From: Candidatus Absconditabacteria bacterium
GTDB taxonomy: Bacteria; Patescibacteriota; Gracilibacteria; Absconditabacterales; Absconditicoccaceae
Assembly (NCBI GenBank): GCA_028685875.1
Contig: JAQUDD010000004.1
Location: 1-41,121, forward strand
Reading direction: 5' to 3'
DNA length: 41,121 nucleotides
Below the pieces are notes generated by a model. It saw only the letters and a program-made list of their open reading frames with translations, had not been told where the DNA came from and ran no database searches. This document shows, piece after piece, positions 30,973 to 39,650 of the stretch. Numbering within the stretch: the first letter of the stretch is position 1; each line of letters begins with the position of its first letter. A program made the translations under genes and the position numbers.

Positions 30973-31602
30973 ATGAAATCATCCAAAGCGTTTACCTTAT
31001 TGGAAATTATCATTGTGATTGCTGTCTTTGGAACAGGGATTTTGACCGTCCTCTATGGAATGGGACAAACCTTGGGGACACAGGATAGAGCAGAAACACA
31101 GATTTCTTCTTCCTTTTTTGCGAGAGAGGGCATTGAGTTGCTGTTTAATCTCAGAGACTCTAATCTTCGTAAAGAGCTTCCCTGGAATTGTATTTTTCAA
31201 GCACGAGAAGGGAATACGGTATTGCCGGAAGATGAAAATCCTTTTTGTGATGGGAAATTTGCTAGCGGAACCGTTGTACTTCTCTCTATGGAAGAAGATG
31301 CGTATGTGAGGGTTATAAAGCTAGATGCATTCCCTGAAGACTTTGAAGAAAGATTCGAAAAGGCACAAATTTTTTATCAGACTTGAGAAGATAGCGCATG
31401 AAATGTATACTTTCGCTATACTCATGACGGAGAAGAGGGAGAAACAACCCGATATGCAAGATATTTGCTTATCAAACCTGTGTATGAAGATAGCGTGGCA
31501 CTACGTGAAGATAAAATTCTAAAGGTAGAATCACGTGTCCTCTTTAGGAAATGAGCATTAACCGGAGAAACGGTTATGGAAAGCTTTATTGGAAGCTACT
31601 AA
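30973..31602 (+). CDS. Prepilin-like protein (minor pilin, PilV/GspI-like)
   Basis: 209 residues. Leader MKSSKA then FTLLEIIIVIAVFGTGILTV, a standard prepilin site with Glu +5. The segment SFFAREGIELLFNLRDSN is typical of PilV-type minor pilins, which sit at the pilus tip. Three TGA codons are Gly (YQT-G-EDSA-G-NVYF and FRK-G-ALTG). It begins 6 nt after the preceding pilin gene. The stop is TAA. Confidence 0.85.
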
Positions 31603-31620
31603 TTTAGTTTATGTATCCTG

Positions 31621-32307
31621 ATGAAGAAAGCATTTACTCTCTTGGAGACTTTGATTGTTGTTGTTATCGTTGGAACCTTGGCTGTGGTCCTTACCCAGTC
31701 GTATTTGACGATTTCTAAACTTGCCTTCAAAGTAGAACAGGAAAAAAATTTGACTGAAGAAGCGCTTCTGCTTACTCAGACTTTACAATCTCTTGCTGAT
31801 ACCGCAACGATTGATTTCGATGCGTATCGTGATGGGGGTAGCAATTTGATAAATGAAAAGGGGTTCACAGATACGCTTTATCTCACAGGAGCATTACGAT
31901 CAGGAGCTTCGCTCTCTAGCACGGAGGAGTGTAGTATTGATTTAGAGGGAAGCTTTGGAGAAAATGAGGAGGGAGTATATGACCCTACACAGGTTATTAC
32001 AAACAATAGCTGATGTCAGCTGATCTTGAAACAAGGAGAAATAGAAATTCCTCTCATTGCAACCAATAAGGTCATTCATTCCAAGGTAGGGTTTAAAGTG
32101 ATTCCTTTTGCATCGGAGCAATATTACTTTAGTGATACAACTAGCGAGGAAAATATTCTTAATAAAATTCAGCAGCCAGCTTTTTGGATCTTTATCCATC
32201 TGTATTCTCCTTATTATCAGCCGACTGGCATGAATAAGGTAGATCGCCCTTTACAACTCTTCTTCAATCTCAATGCACCCACTCCTTCGCTCTTTTGACA
32301 AGATTAG
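31621..32307 (+). CDS. Prepilin-like protein (minor pilin, PilW/GspJ-like)
   Basis: 228 residues. Leader MKKA then FTLLETLIVVVIVGTLAVVL with Glu +5. An alpha-helical spine leads to a beta-rich region with Cys in EECSID and NSGCQL. TGA 31 codons apart from the end and a second TGA at 32296-32298 are Gly, so the frame runs to TAG at 32305-32307 and overlaps the next gene by 35 nt. Placement between other pilins suggests a minor pilin. Confidence 0.82.
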
Positions 32308-33193
32308 TAACCATTTTCCTCACAAAGCACAAGGGAATATTTCTTTGTTGGTAATTTTTGTATTATTGGCATCTGCATTGATTGCGCTCTTGGCAATGAA
32401 CCAGCTTACCCATATTATGAATTATGGATCAACGGTAAATAATTTTTTTAGAGCACATTATCTCGCAAAAGGAGGATTAGAAATTGCCCTCACAGAAGCG
32501 AACCTTCGTGGAGCAGGATTTGAGATGAGCATTGGAAGTGGAGAGAGTATTGTTACTGGAAATATACTAGATAGATATGAAGGGTTTCAGCCCTCTTTCT
32601 CTGTGGATTTAGGGGGAAATTCTACCCTTATTACTAAGAGTATTAAAGATACTGAGTGTACTTCTGAGACTTCCGTGAAATTAGCGATAGGGAATAGTTT
32701 GGTCATTCCCCTCTTTTATGATGTAGGACTTGAGCAAAGTCATAGTGGATATTTGGCCACAGGAGGAAAATTGGTCAATTTTAAGGAAGCAGATGTTCAA
32801 ACTATACGCTTAGATCGGATTCGTCAACGTTCTGAAGAACTTACGTTTTGAGTTTTTGCCTTTTCTGGTGAATATTTGGAAGATTTAGTTGGATTTTTTA
32901 CAAGTGCCGGACGCATAACTTCTCTCTCTCAGCTATGGAATGATCAACATAACAAACTCTTTTTGGATGAACTATTTACTGATACCAACACTCACAAGTA
33001 CCTTATCATCTCTAATCAAGGAGACAAAGAGGCCTCTTTCTGTATAACCTCTACCATTCCACTTCCTCTGGGAGAGAGCCTGATTAGATCGGTTGCCCAG
33101 TATGGAGGAAGAGAAGTTGGACTTGAAGCAGTCTTATCAAAACCTTTTCCCGACTTCTTACAAGGAAGTGTTTGGCGAGATGAAGGCGAATAA
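32273..33193 (+). CDS. PilX-like secreted/pilus-associated protein
   Basis: 306 residues. An N-terminal basic region is followed by a hydrophobic helix (ISLLVIFVLLASALIALLAM) without the prepilin FTLxE site, then NNFFRAHYLAKGGLEIALTEA, a pattern typical of PilX/GspK-type proteins in which a small residue replaces part of the pilin motif. One TGA is Gly (LTF-G-VFAF). It overlaps the previous gene and closes the pilus operon. No terminator of note follows. Confidence 0.72.
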
Positions 33194-33198
33194 TCTTC

Positions 33199-33585
33199 TT
33201 ACATAGTTACTCTAAAGACTTCATAGCTGATGTTTCCTCTGGATAGAACGGATTGGATGCTTCTTTCGTTTCTATTGAGTTGAGAAGATCAGCTTTTTAT
33301 TTCTAGTAAAACAATCTGTCTGAGATTCCCTTCCGCTAATCCGTCAAAGACCAAATAATCAATCCCTTTTCCTATGAAAACCATATCTTTGAAATGGTAA
33401 GGAAAACCTGGAAGAGCGGGAGCAAGTTTTTCGTTTACATCTCCTAGGAGAACGCTACGAGATTGTTTGGTGGCGTGTCTTCTGGCATCTTTGATATGGG
33501 AGTGGAGAGCTATTTTGGCGAAGAGGTAGCCTACGACTGCTCAAATGGCGATTCCGATGATGAGGGGAAAGAGTTGTTGTTCCAT
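33199..33585 (-). CDS. Endonuc_Holl-family (Holliday junction resolvase-related) membrane-tethered endonuclease
   Basis: 128 residues. An N-terminal helix (LFPLIIGIAIGAVVGYLFA) with a TGA-coded Gly anchors a nuclease domain: SRSVLLGDVNEKLAPALPGF, IGKGIDYLVFDGL, and IVLLEIKSGSSQLNRNERSI. The D...ExK pattern is the PD-(D/E)xK active site of the family (PF10107-type). The Gly of KSG is TGA too. Standard code hides the gene completely. It converges with the pilus operon. Confidence 0.8.
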
Positions 33586-33651
33586 TGGTTCTTGAAAGCT
33601 AAAATACCATCAATTGCCGGTAAGTGTAGGGATGTCCCTTTTGAAGTAAAG

Positions 33652-33682
33652 AAAAAAGCTCCCTACAACATGTAGGGAGTCT
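33652..33682 (-). terminator. Rho-independent terminator of the DksA-type operon
   Basis: CTCCCTACA, 3-nt loop, TGTAGGGAG; on the minus strand it is followed by a T run. It lies 14 nt past the stop of the last operon gene. Confidence 0.8.
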
Positions 33683-33692
33683 TAATTTAACA

Positions 33693-33953
33693 TTAAATTT
33701 CAACAATGGCCGAATATAATTGGCCATCTTTTTGTTTAAATGCCTTGACAAAATTCTGATTTTTTTTCTTTACTACAATCCTGCCTTTATTTAACGAGTC
33801 CCAATCGCACCTCTTAAGGGAAGACCCTTCTGCGAGAGTAGGATTTTTTATTGGAGTTACATCAAACCAAGAACAACATCTTTGGAATAATTGAGATATT
33901 GGAGCAGGTACTTGTACTTCGGAGGAAGTCCCCCTTTCTTTTTGTTCGTTCAT
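33693..33953 (-). CDS. Unrecognised small protein, last gene of DksA-type operon
   Basis: 86 residues from ATG 33953. A longer frame exists upstream but overlaps the preceding gene, so the shorter start is chosen. It contains LFQRCCSWFDVTPI and a Lys-rich stretch (RIVVKKKNQNFVKAFKQK). No family recognised. No TGA; the stop is TAA. Spaced 34 nt after the preceding gene. Confidence 0.55.
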   Translation of the reverse strand: MNEQKERGTSSEVQVPAPISQLFQRCCSWFDVTPIKNPTLAEGSSLKRCDWDSLNKGRIVVKKKNQNFVKAFKQKDGQLYSAIVEI

Positions 33954-33987
33954 AACTGTACATTTTTGATATTCTTTTTTTTTATTT

Positions 33988-34302
33988 TTAAGAGACTTTT
34001 TGCATCTCTGCACATCTACAGAAACAAGAGACTTTGAAGATCTTACCATACGCTGACACAAAAATTGTTTTTTGTTCTTCATTGCCTCTGATGTAGAAAC
34101 ATCTTTCAGAATTTTCTTCCCAGGGATTTGCCAAGAGGTTTGTTTTGGCTCCTGAGGGGAGACAATCGCCGTTGGTTATGGAGACTTGCTGGATCGAAGT
34201 TACTTCTATTCCTCTACTTGCAATAATAGAGTTAACTAACTCCTTATTTAACTCCTCTCTGAACCGTTTCATAGAGTCCTTTTTTTTTCTTTGTTCTGTC
34301 AT
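33988..34302 (-). CDS. Unrecognised small protein in DksA-type operon
   Basis: 104 residues, basic start (MTEQRKKKDSMKRFREEL) and a Cys-rich end (ERCFYIRG, KVSCFCRCAEM). The VSCFCRC cluster could bind metal. No family recognised. No TGA; the stop is TAA. It follows the previous gene by 30 nt. Confidence 0.6.
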   Translation of the reverse strand: MTEQRKKKDSMKRFREELNKELVNSIIASRGIEVTSIQQVSITNGDCLPSGAKTNLLANPWEENSERCFYIRGNEEQKTIFVSAYGKIFKVSCFCRCAEMQKVS

Positions 34303-34332
34303 TTCCTTAGATTTTTTGTTACTAATTTTTTT

Positions 34333-34668
34333 TTAATTAACTATTTGGAGGAAAGCTATTCCTCCCGATTCTCTGATTTTGGCAATTACCATACTTTCCT
34401 TTGCTGGGATGTGGACTACTTCGTATTGTAGCAGGTATATCTCTCCTGCTATTAATCCGAGAATATTCAGCGTAGCACCCTCAAAGTAGGCTTTATACTT
34501 CCAAGGGGCAAGATTGAGTTTTTTCGCTCTCCCGTCTGAAAGAGATAAAGTATGTTTGCTAAGGGGCAGTAAAGAGCCCGATTTCTCATATACTGTATCC
34601 TTATAGAGAAGCAAAATTGGTAATTGTGTTAGGCTCTCAAAGCCCATAAGTCTTTTATCTACCTCCAT
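34333..34668 (-). CDS. Unrecognised protein in DksA-type operon
   Basis: 111 residues, soluble, mostly beta by pattern (LPILLLYKDTVYEKSG, LAPWKYKAYFEGATLNILG, YEVVHIPAKESMVIAKI). No family recognised. No TGA among about 8 Gly. It starts 12 nt after the DksA-type gene. Confidence 0.62.
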   Translation of the reverse strand: MEVDKRLMGFESLTQLPILLLYKDTVYEKSGSLLPLSKHTLSLSDGRAKKLNLAPWKYKAYFEGATLNILGLIAGEIYLLQYEVVHIPAKESMVIAKIRESGGIAFLQIVN

Positions 34669-34680
34669 TTTTTTTGTTTT

Positions 34681-35058
34681 TTAATTTTTTTGATTCTTGA
34701 CTTCGATACACTTAGTTGTAGTAGGCGTTGCCATGAGCCTCTCCTTCGGTATCAAAGTACCCGTAATACAACACTTTCCATACGTCCTGTTTTCAATCCG
34801 CAGGAGTGCATACCCAAGCTGATTAACATACCCCTCTAACCTTCGAAGAATTCTCAGATTTTCCGTTGTATGAATGTATGGAACAACCTGATCATCTAAT
34901 GAGAGGTCATCTTGATTATCACGGATATCAAGAGAGATTCTCTTGATCTCTGATTTATTTTCCTCTATCTTCTTCGTAATAATCTGTCTGAATTCTTCTA
35001 GCTCAGCAGCAGAATAGCTGTCTTTTTCCGTTTTTACTTCCACGCTCATAATGTTCAT
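34681..35058 (-). CDS. TraR/DksA-family protein
   Basis: 125 residues (or 122 from a second ATG at 35049). A helical hairpin (SYSAAELEEFRQIITKKIEE) and the end GYALLRIENRTYGKC-CITGTLIPKERLMATP are as in TraR/DksA proteins, which bind the RNA polymerase secondary channel and alter promoter choice. Only part of the four-Cys zinc finger is present (KCC, TKC). The wording of RIENxTYGxCxxTGxLIPKERL is close to the Bacteroidetes type, as far as I recall. No TGA. A promoter on the minus strand is TTGACT (35213-35208), 16-nt spacer, TATTTT (35191-35186). First gene of a four-gene operon. Confidence 0.82.
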   Translation of the reverse strand: MNIMSVEVKTEKDSYSAAELEEFRQIITKKIEENKSEIKRISLDIRDNQDDLSLDDQVVPYIHTTENLRILRRLEGYVNQLGYALLRIENRTYGKCCITGTLIPKERLMATPTTTKCIEVKNQKN

Positions 35059-35385
35059 AATTTTTTTAATTTTTTTTTGCTACCTTCATTTTGATCTTTT
35101 CTCTCTTATAGCTTTGGGAGGAGATCGATTCTTTTCTTTTTGTTTTTCCATTCTTTATTGTTTTTTTTATTTTAGGGTAATAATAAAAATACTCAATCTA
35201 TATAAAAAGTCAAGTCTAGTTATCATAGAATCTTCTTTTGTGAGTGTTGAACCTTCTTTACTGGGAAAAGGAGTATTAGCATATCTACTATTTCCTTTTA
35301 GATTTCCCCTATGTTCTCTTGTCGTCAGTTTTGATTGAAATTCCTCTTACCATCACTATATTCTGTGGTAGATTTATTTTTCTGA
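35059..35385. other. Divergent intergenic region between DksA-type operon and serS
   Basis: Contains the minus-strand promoter above and a tiny minus-strand frame (35151-35080) encoding a Lys/Arg-rich peptide of 21-23 residues that may be a chance reading frame or a leader peptide. No ribosome site or terminator is clear. Very T rich. Confidence 0.45.
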
Positions 35386-36624
35386 ATGACCATGATTGAT
35401 CTCAAAAAAGTGCGTGAACAGCTTGATATGTATAAACAAGACTGCATGAAGAAGGGAAGCAGGATTGATGTAGATGCAATTCTCTCTCTAGATGAGGAGA
35501 GAAAAACCCTACAACAGCAAATCGATGCACTCAAAAACCAACAAAAGCAGCTGGCTGCTCAGCAGGACTATGAAGGAGCAAAAGCACTCAAGACAGAAAT
35601 CCAATCACTCGATGAACACTACTCAGAACTACTAATAAGACTGAATGCTGATCTCCTCACGATGCCCGGATTTATTTCTCCAAAGGTGCCTACTGGGAAA
35701 GATGAGAGCGAAAATGTAATAATCAAGACTGTGGGAGAAACTCCAGCTTTTGATTTTGAAGTGCAGGATCATATCACCCTGATGAAGAAGCACGATATGG
35801 TAGATATCGAAAGAGGAGTGAAACTCGCAGGAGCGCGTTCCTATTTCCTCAAAAATGATGGGATGCTCCTTGAGCAAGCCGTACTGCAATATGCACTAAG
35901 TAAGATGGTCAAAAAAGGATTTTCTCCGATGCAGGTACCCAATATGGTAAATCCAGAAGCACTGGTAGGAACGGGATATTTTCCTGGAGGAGAAGAAGAT
36001 GCGTATTGGCTAGAGAGAGATAATCAATGGCTGATCGCTACTGCAGAGATTCCGCTTACCTCCTATCATAGCGGAGAGCTTCTGACAGAGGCGGAATTAC
36101 CAAAAAAATATGTAGGACTCAGCCCTTGTTATCGTCGCGAAGCAGGAAGCTATGGAAAAGACACTTCCGGACTCTATAGAGTGCATCAGTTCATGAAGGT
36201 GGAACAGGTAGTCATCATCCCAGAGGATGTGAAAATGTCTGACCAGTATCATGCTCAAATTTTGGCAAATAGTGAAGAGCTGGTAGCGGATTTAGGACTG
36301 CCCTATCGTATCTTACAGCTCTGTAGTGGAGACTTAGCACTGGGGAAATATGATTCTCATGATATTGAATGCTGGATGCCTTCACGTAATAGCTACGGTG
36401 AGACGCATTCTGCTACGTCCTTTCTTGATTTTCAATCAAGGAGACTTAATCTGCGTTACCGCGCAGAAGATGGAAGCATAAAATACGCGTATACACTCAA
36501 TAATACCGTAGCAGCCACTCCGAGGTTATTGATAGCAATCATTGAAAATAATCAGACTGCTGATGGGAAAATTAGAATTCCTGAAGTATTACAGCCGTAT
36601 ATGGGGAAGGAGGTGATTGGGTAA
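35386..36624 (+). CDS. serS: Seryl-tRNA synthetase
   Basis: 412 residues (second ATG at 35392 is equally possible). It charges tRNA-Ser with serine. An N-terminal coiled-coil arm (about 5-95) binds the long variable arm of tRNA-Ser. The catalytic core has LIATAEIPLT, motif 2 CYRREAGSYGKDTSGLYRVH, EQ/MKVEQVV, FLDFQSRRLNLRYR, and motif 3 NNTVAATPRLLIAIIEN. None of its 27 Gly is TGA. Arg is a mix of AGA and CGT, unlike neighbouring native genes. A terminator follows. Confidence 0.96.
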   Translation: MTMIDLKKVREQLDMYKQDCMKKGSRIDVDAILSLDEERKTLQQQIDALKNQQKQLAAQQDYEGAKALKTEIQSLDEHYSELLIRLNADLLTMPGFISPKVPTGKDESENVIIKTVGETPAFDFEVQDHITLMKKHDMVDIERGVKLAGARSYFLKNDGMLLEQAVLQYALSKMVKKGFSPMQVPNMVNPEALVGTGYFPGGEEDAYWLERDNQWLIATAEIPLTSYHSGELLTEAELPKKYVGLSPCYRREAGSYGKDTSGLYRVHQFMKVEQVVIIPEDVKMSDQYHAQILANSEELVADLGLPYRILQLCSGDLALGKYDSHDIECWMPSRNSYGETHSATSFLDFQSRRLNLRYRAEDGSIKYAYTLNNTVAATPRLLIAIIENNQTADGKIRIPEVLQPYMGKEVIG

Positions 36625-36683
36625 GAAAGAAGAAAAGAGAAAAAGAAGAAAAGAGAAAAAGTAGAAAAGAGCAAAGAAGTAGA
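36625..36683 (+). repeat. Polypurine A/G tract
   Basis: About 45 nt of AGAAAAGAGAAAAAG-like imperfect tandem units right after the serS stop. Could be slippage-prone; no function seen. Confidence 0.6.
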
Positions 36684-36708
36684 GACAGAGTCAGCTCTGT
36701 CTTTTTTT
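36684..36708 (+). terminator. Rho-independent terminator of serS
   Basis: GACAGAG, 4-nt loop, CTCTGTC, then seven T. Confidence 0.85.
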
Positions 36709-36890
36709 GTCATCCTGAGTGCAACGCTGCGCCACGCACAAAGCTGCGTGGAAGGATCCAGATTTATAAGGATTCCTTTTTTACTGGATTCTTCACTCTG
36801 TTCAGAATGACAGGAGTTTTATCTGGATTGCTTCACTTCGTTCGCAATGACGGAAGTGCTAAGCAACACCATACCTAGGCACCCGGGTGG
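36709..36890. repeat. Palindromic repeats with nested module
   Basis: 36709-36812 opens GTCATCCTGAGTGCAACG and closes CTGTTCAGAATGAC. A nested 27-nt palindromic module lies at 36725-36751; its inverted copy is at 40010-40036. A GGATTGCTTCACTTCGTTCG unit ends at 36852. 36857-36890 (GCTAAGCAAC ... AGGCACCCG) recurs at 37826-37860. Confidence 0.75.
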
Positions 36891-36923
36891 ATGTTGGGCA
36901 AGCACCCGTATGATTATTTTATG

Positions 36924-36951
36924 TTGACTTTATATATAAAATATATAGACT
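36924..36951 (+). promoter_or_regulatory. Promoter of the lipoprotein-like gene
   Basis: TTGACT (36924-36929), 16-nt spacer, TAGACT (36946-36951). Confidence 0.45.
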
Positions 36952-36996
36952 ACATGTCTATAAAACGAAAATAAAACCAACTTAAAAAAAATTCAT

Positions 36997-37716
36997 ATGG
37001 AAAAGATTAAATTATTTCTGCTAGCAACACTAGCTATTGTACTTTTCACGAGATGTGAAAAAGATGAGCCGAAGTTTTTCCTTCCGGATTTGGAATATAG
37101 CCTTCTTAATGAGAATCTTACTCCAAAAAAAGATAGACTTGTAAAAGTCTCTTCTGGGAAAACTACAACACTGTTCCTGGTGATTGATGGGATGAAATAT
37201 ACCCAGACGATAAAACTCTATCAGAGAAATATTACTCTGAAAGAGACAGTTCTTTCTCAGCAACACATTCACAACCTGACTAGGAAAAACGACACCATCC
37301 CGATCTCATTTAGAGATTTGGGAAAGGGGAACTATAATTCTCAAATTATAGGGATATCCTCAGGGATTGATGAAATGATGCTTACCACCTTCGCGGTGGA
37401 AATTGAGGGATCTGGGAACCAAACAGATCCTGACCCGGAAGAATATGGAATCATTTGTTATCTAGGAGACAACATTGCAGGGAGTACAGTCTATCTGAAC
37501 TCGAACCAAGGGAATATGTACCTTAAGGTTCGGGGAGACTTTCCCAATTATACCCTTGTGAAGTATCTTTGGGAAGATGAAGTGAATGCACAGTCCACGG
37601 CGATGTATGGGAAGCAAGCAAATATAACGCTCCCCTACATTCCTAACAGTACTCGATATGTACGTGTATGGATTGATGGGTACAAAATTCAGAAATTCAA
37701 GGTTGTGGGGCAATAA
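36997..37716 (+). CDS. Lipoprotein-like secreted protein
   Basis: 239 residues. N terminus MEKIKLFLLATLAIVLFTRC with Cys at 20 resembles a lipoprotein signal, although Arg at -1 is unusual. Then acidic CEKDEPKF and two beta-rich parts (about 45-135 and 150-239), like tandem Ig-type domains. The CEKDE start and TAA-A-rich start context are common in Bacteroidetes surface lipoproteins, but this is impression only. No TGA among about 16 Gly. It has its own promoter and terminator. Function unknown. Confidence 0.68.
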   Translation: MEKIKLFLLATLAIVLFTRCEKDEPKFFLPDLEYSLLNENLTPKKDRLVKVSSGKTTTLFLVIDGMKYTQTIKLYQRNITLKETVLSQQHIHNLTRKNDTIPISFRDLGKGNYNSQIIGISSGIDEMMLTTFAVEIEGSGNQTDPDPEEYGIICYLGDNIAGSTVYLNSNQGNMYLKVRGDFPNYTLVKYLWEDEVNAQSTAMYGKQANITLPYIPNSTRYVRVWIDGYKIQKFKVVGQ

Positions 37717-37732
37717 GGAAAAAAATTCTTAT

Positions 37733-37766
37733 AAAAATCCGAGCTATATGTGAGTTCGGATTTTTT
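37733..37766 (+). terminator. Rho-independent terminator
   Basis: ATCCGA ... TCGGAT hairpin with imperfect inner pairing, then T6. Confidence 0.75.
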
Positions 37767-38396
37767 GTTTGGGGAGAAAGACTCTGTTATCAAGCCCCTC
37801 CCCGACTTTGTCGTGCACCACCCGGGTGCTAAGCAACTTCACATTCAGGCACCCGAGTGGTTGCTATTGATATCTCCAGTCGAATGGTGTAACACGGACG
37901 CATTGACGATGCGTCCCTACCCATGTGCCTGTAGGGACGGTTCGTTAAACCGTCTTGTTTTTTTGTCATTCTGAATGCAGCGAAGCGAAATGAATAATCC
38001 AGATAGCATTCACTGGATCCTTCGTTTCACTCAGGATGACACAAAATTGTCATTCTGAATGCAGCGAAGAATCCCGTCTACAGACAGTGGATTGCCACGC
38101 TTCGCTCGCAATGACAATGAAGAATCCAGATAGCATTCACTGGATCCTTCGTTTCACTCAGGATGACGGTCGGCAAGTATAGAAACTGAAGAATCCAGCC
38201 CACAGACAGTGGATTGCCACGCTTCGCTCGCAATGACAAGACCCCGGGGTTCTGCAAATCATGCAGATCTAACCCCGAAGTCTTGAGGCAAAAGAAAAAC
38301 CCTCCTTACGAAGGAGGATTGGGGAAGTTTTCACATTCAGTGGATTGCCACGTCGCTTCGTTCCTCGCAATGACCACATAAGACACAAATTATACT
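37767..38396. repeat. Repeat array downstream of the YadA-head-like gene
   Basis: Gene-free. 37826-37860 is a second copy of the GCTAAGCAAC/AGGCACCCG repeat. 37888-37937 has ACGCATTGACGATGCGT and GTAGGGACG arms. From 37966 to 38258 alternating units of GAATCCA...TGGATCCTTCG...CAGGATGAC and CAGTGGATTGCCACGCTTCG...CGCAATGACA are chained. 38246-38281 is a strong hairpin (CGGGGTT, CTGCA / TGCAG, AACCCCG). 38308-38325 holds CCTCCTTACGAAGGAGG. No gene recognised. Confidence 0.8.
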
Positions 38397-39542
38397 CTAT
38401 CCTTGAAAATAATTTTGGAAGCAGGCTACATATTGGTAGCTAGGATTAGTCCATGTTCCATCAGGATTACAAGTGATAGTAGCCTTATGATTATTACAAT
38501 TTTGTGCAGTTTGAGCGTTGTAAGCAGTGAGTTGGGATCCTGCTGCTCGGTATTTACCTCCCCAAGAACAACTTTGGGAGATTCCATGATCTGCTCGGTT
38601 ACCACAAGCCTCTCTGAGATTATCTCCTTGGAAGTTTACATTGAGAGGGTGTCGGTATTTACCATCACAGACGTAGAGACAAGCTCCATACTCTGCAGAT
38701 GCAGCAAAGACTTTGAGTGTCCCTGCGATCGTGCTGGTACAAGCGTTGCTTCCCTTGAGATTTGATGCAGCAGTCTGTCCAAGGGCGACTGCTCCTGCGA
38801 CATTCACATTGAGACCATCGACAGAAGTGGCAGTGTTGATTCCCATACCGTTGAGAGATCTGACTACAAAACTATTAGCCTGAGTTGCCTCAAAGGATTT
38901 TCCTTCATACTCAAAGTCATCATAATCACTCCATGCGAAGACATTAGGAGCAGTAATTGCAACCTCTTGTCCCATGGCGAGGGAGTAGTCTCCTGCTACA
39001 CTATTACGAGATCCGAGGATACTCGCATAGTTAGCAGAGATCGTATTATCTGCTCCTCCTGCAATGGCAGAGTAAGACCCTGCAATGGTATTTCTTCCTC
39101 AACCAGCAATCATACTATACGACGAGTTGGGTTGAACAGTATTATATCTTCCCCCTCCGATGCTACTGTAATCTGATTGAGATTGTATTTCATTAAATCC
39201 TCCTCCTGCAATCGTTGCATAATCTGCCTGAATGACATTTCCACTTCCTCCTGCAATCATAGATCATATTCCTTCATTACTATTTCCTTCTGATCAAATC
39301 GTCAGTCCTCCTTCAATAGTCAGAATGTGGCTTTCACTCGCAGACTGGGTAATGGCAAGTCCTGGAGTCGTAGAAGTTGCTCCGATTCTAAGTTCGCTCA
39401 GATAAGGGACATCTAGCTCCGATGTAGTGAGACTGGTCGGGATTCTGAGCGTAGCGGCTCCGAGGAATAAGGCACCAAAAGAAAGGGTGATAGATGCCGA
39501 GAGGAGTAGCGTTTTACTCCAGAATTTTTGTTGTTGTTTCAT
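38397..39542 (-). CDS. YadA-head-like (Hep/Hag repeat) surface protein
   Basis: 381 residues. N-terminal signal or anchor (KTLLLSASITLSFGALFLGAA), then a short domain, then about seven head repeats (about 90-200) of the pattern DYATIAGGGFNEIQ, DYSSIGGGRYNTVQ, SYSAIAGGADNTIS, YASILGSRNSVAGDYSLAMG. These are the left-handed parallel beta-roll of YadA-type adhesins. The C-terminal part (about 260-381) is Cys-rich (ACLYVCDGKYRHP, EACGNRA, SQSCSWGG, CFQNYFQG). No outer-membrane anchor barrel is present. Three TGA codons are Gly. Adhesion to a host cell is a fair inference. Direct repeat arrays flank it. Confidence 0.85.
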
Positions 39543-39595
39543 AGGGTAAGCTCTTTAGATAAAAAAGATGCTACATTTAGTCATAGTCGAGATTA

Positions 39596-39624
39596 AGTAT
39601 AGTTATTATGCATGGATTTGTCAA
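39596..39624 (-). promoter_or_regulatory. Strong promoter of the YadA-head-like gene
   Basis: On the minus strand TTGACA (39624-39619), 17-nt spacer, TATACT (39601-39596), 54 nt before the start codon. Nearly perfect consensus. Confidence 0.75.
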
Positions 39625-39650
39625 CAAAATGCAAGGGATTTTTTTGTGTA

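Noticed and set aside
35080-35151. Tiny basic peptide frame upstream of the TraR/DksA-type gene
   Set aside because: Only 21-23 codons with no ribosome site; mentioned only as part of the intergenic region.
37750-37974. Reading frame through the repeat array
   Set aside because: Composed of repeat units with no start context or protein features.
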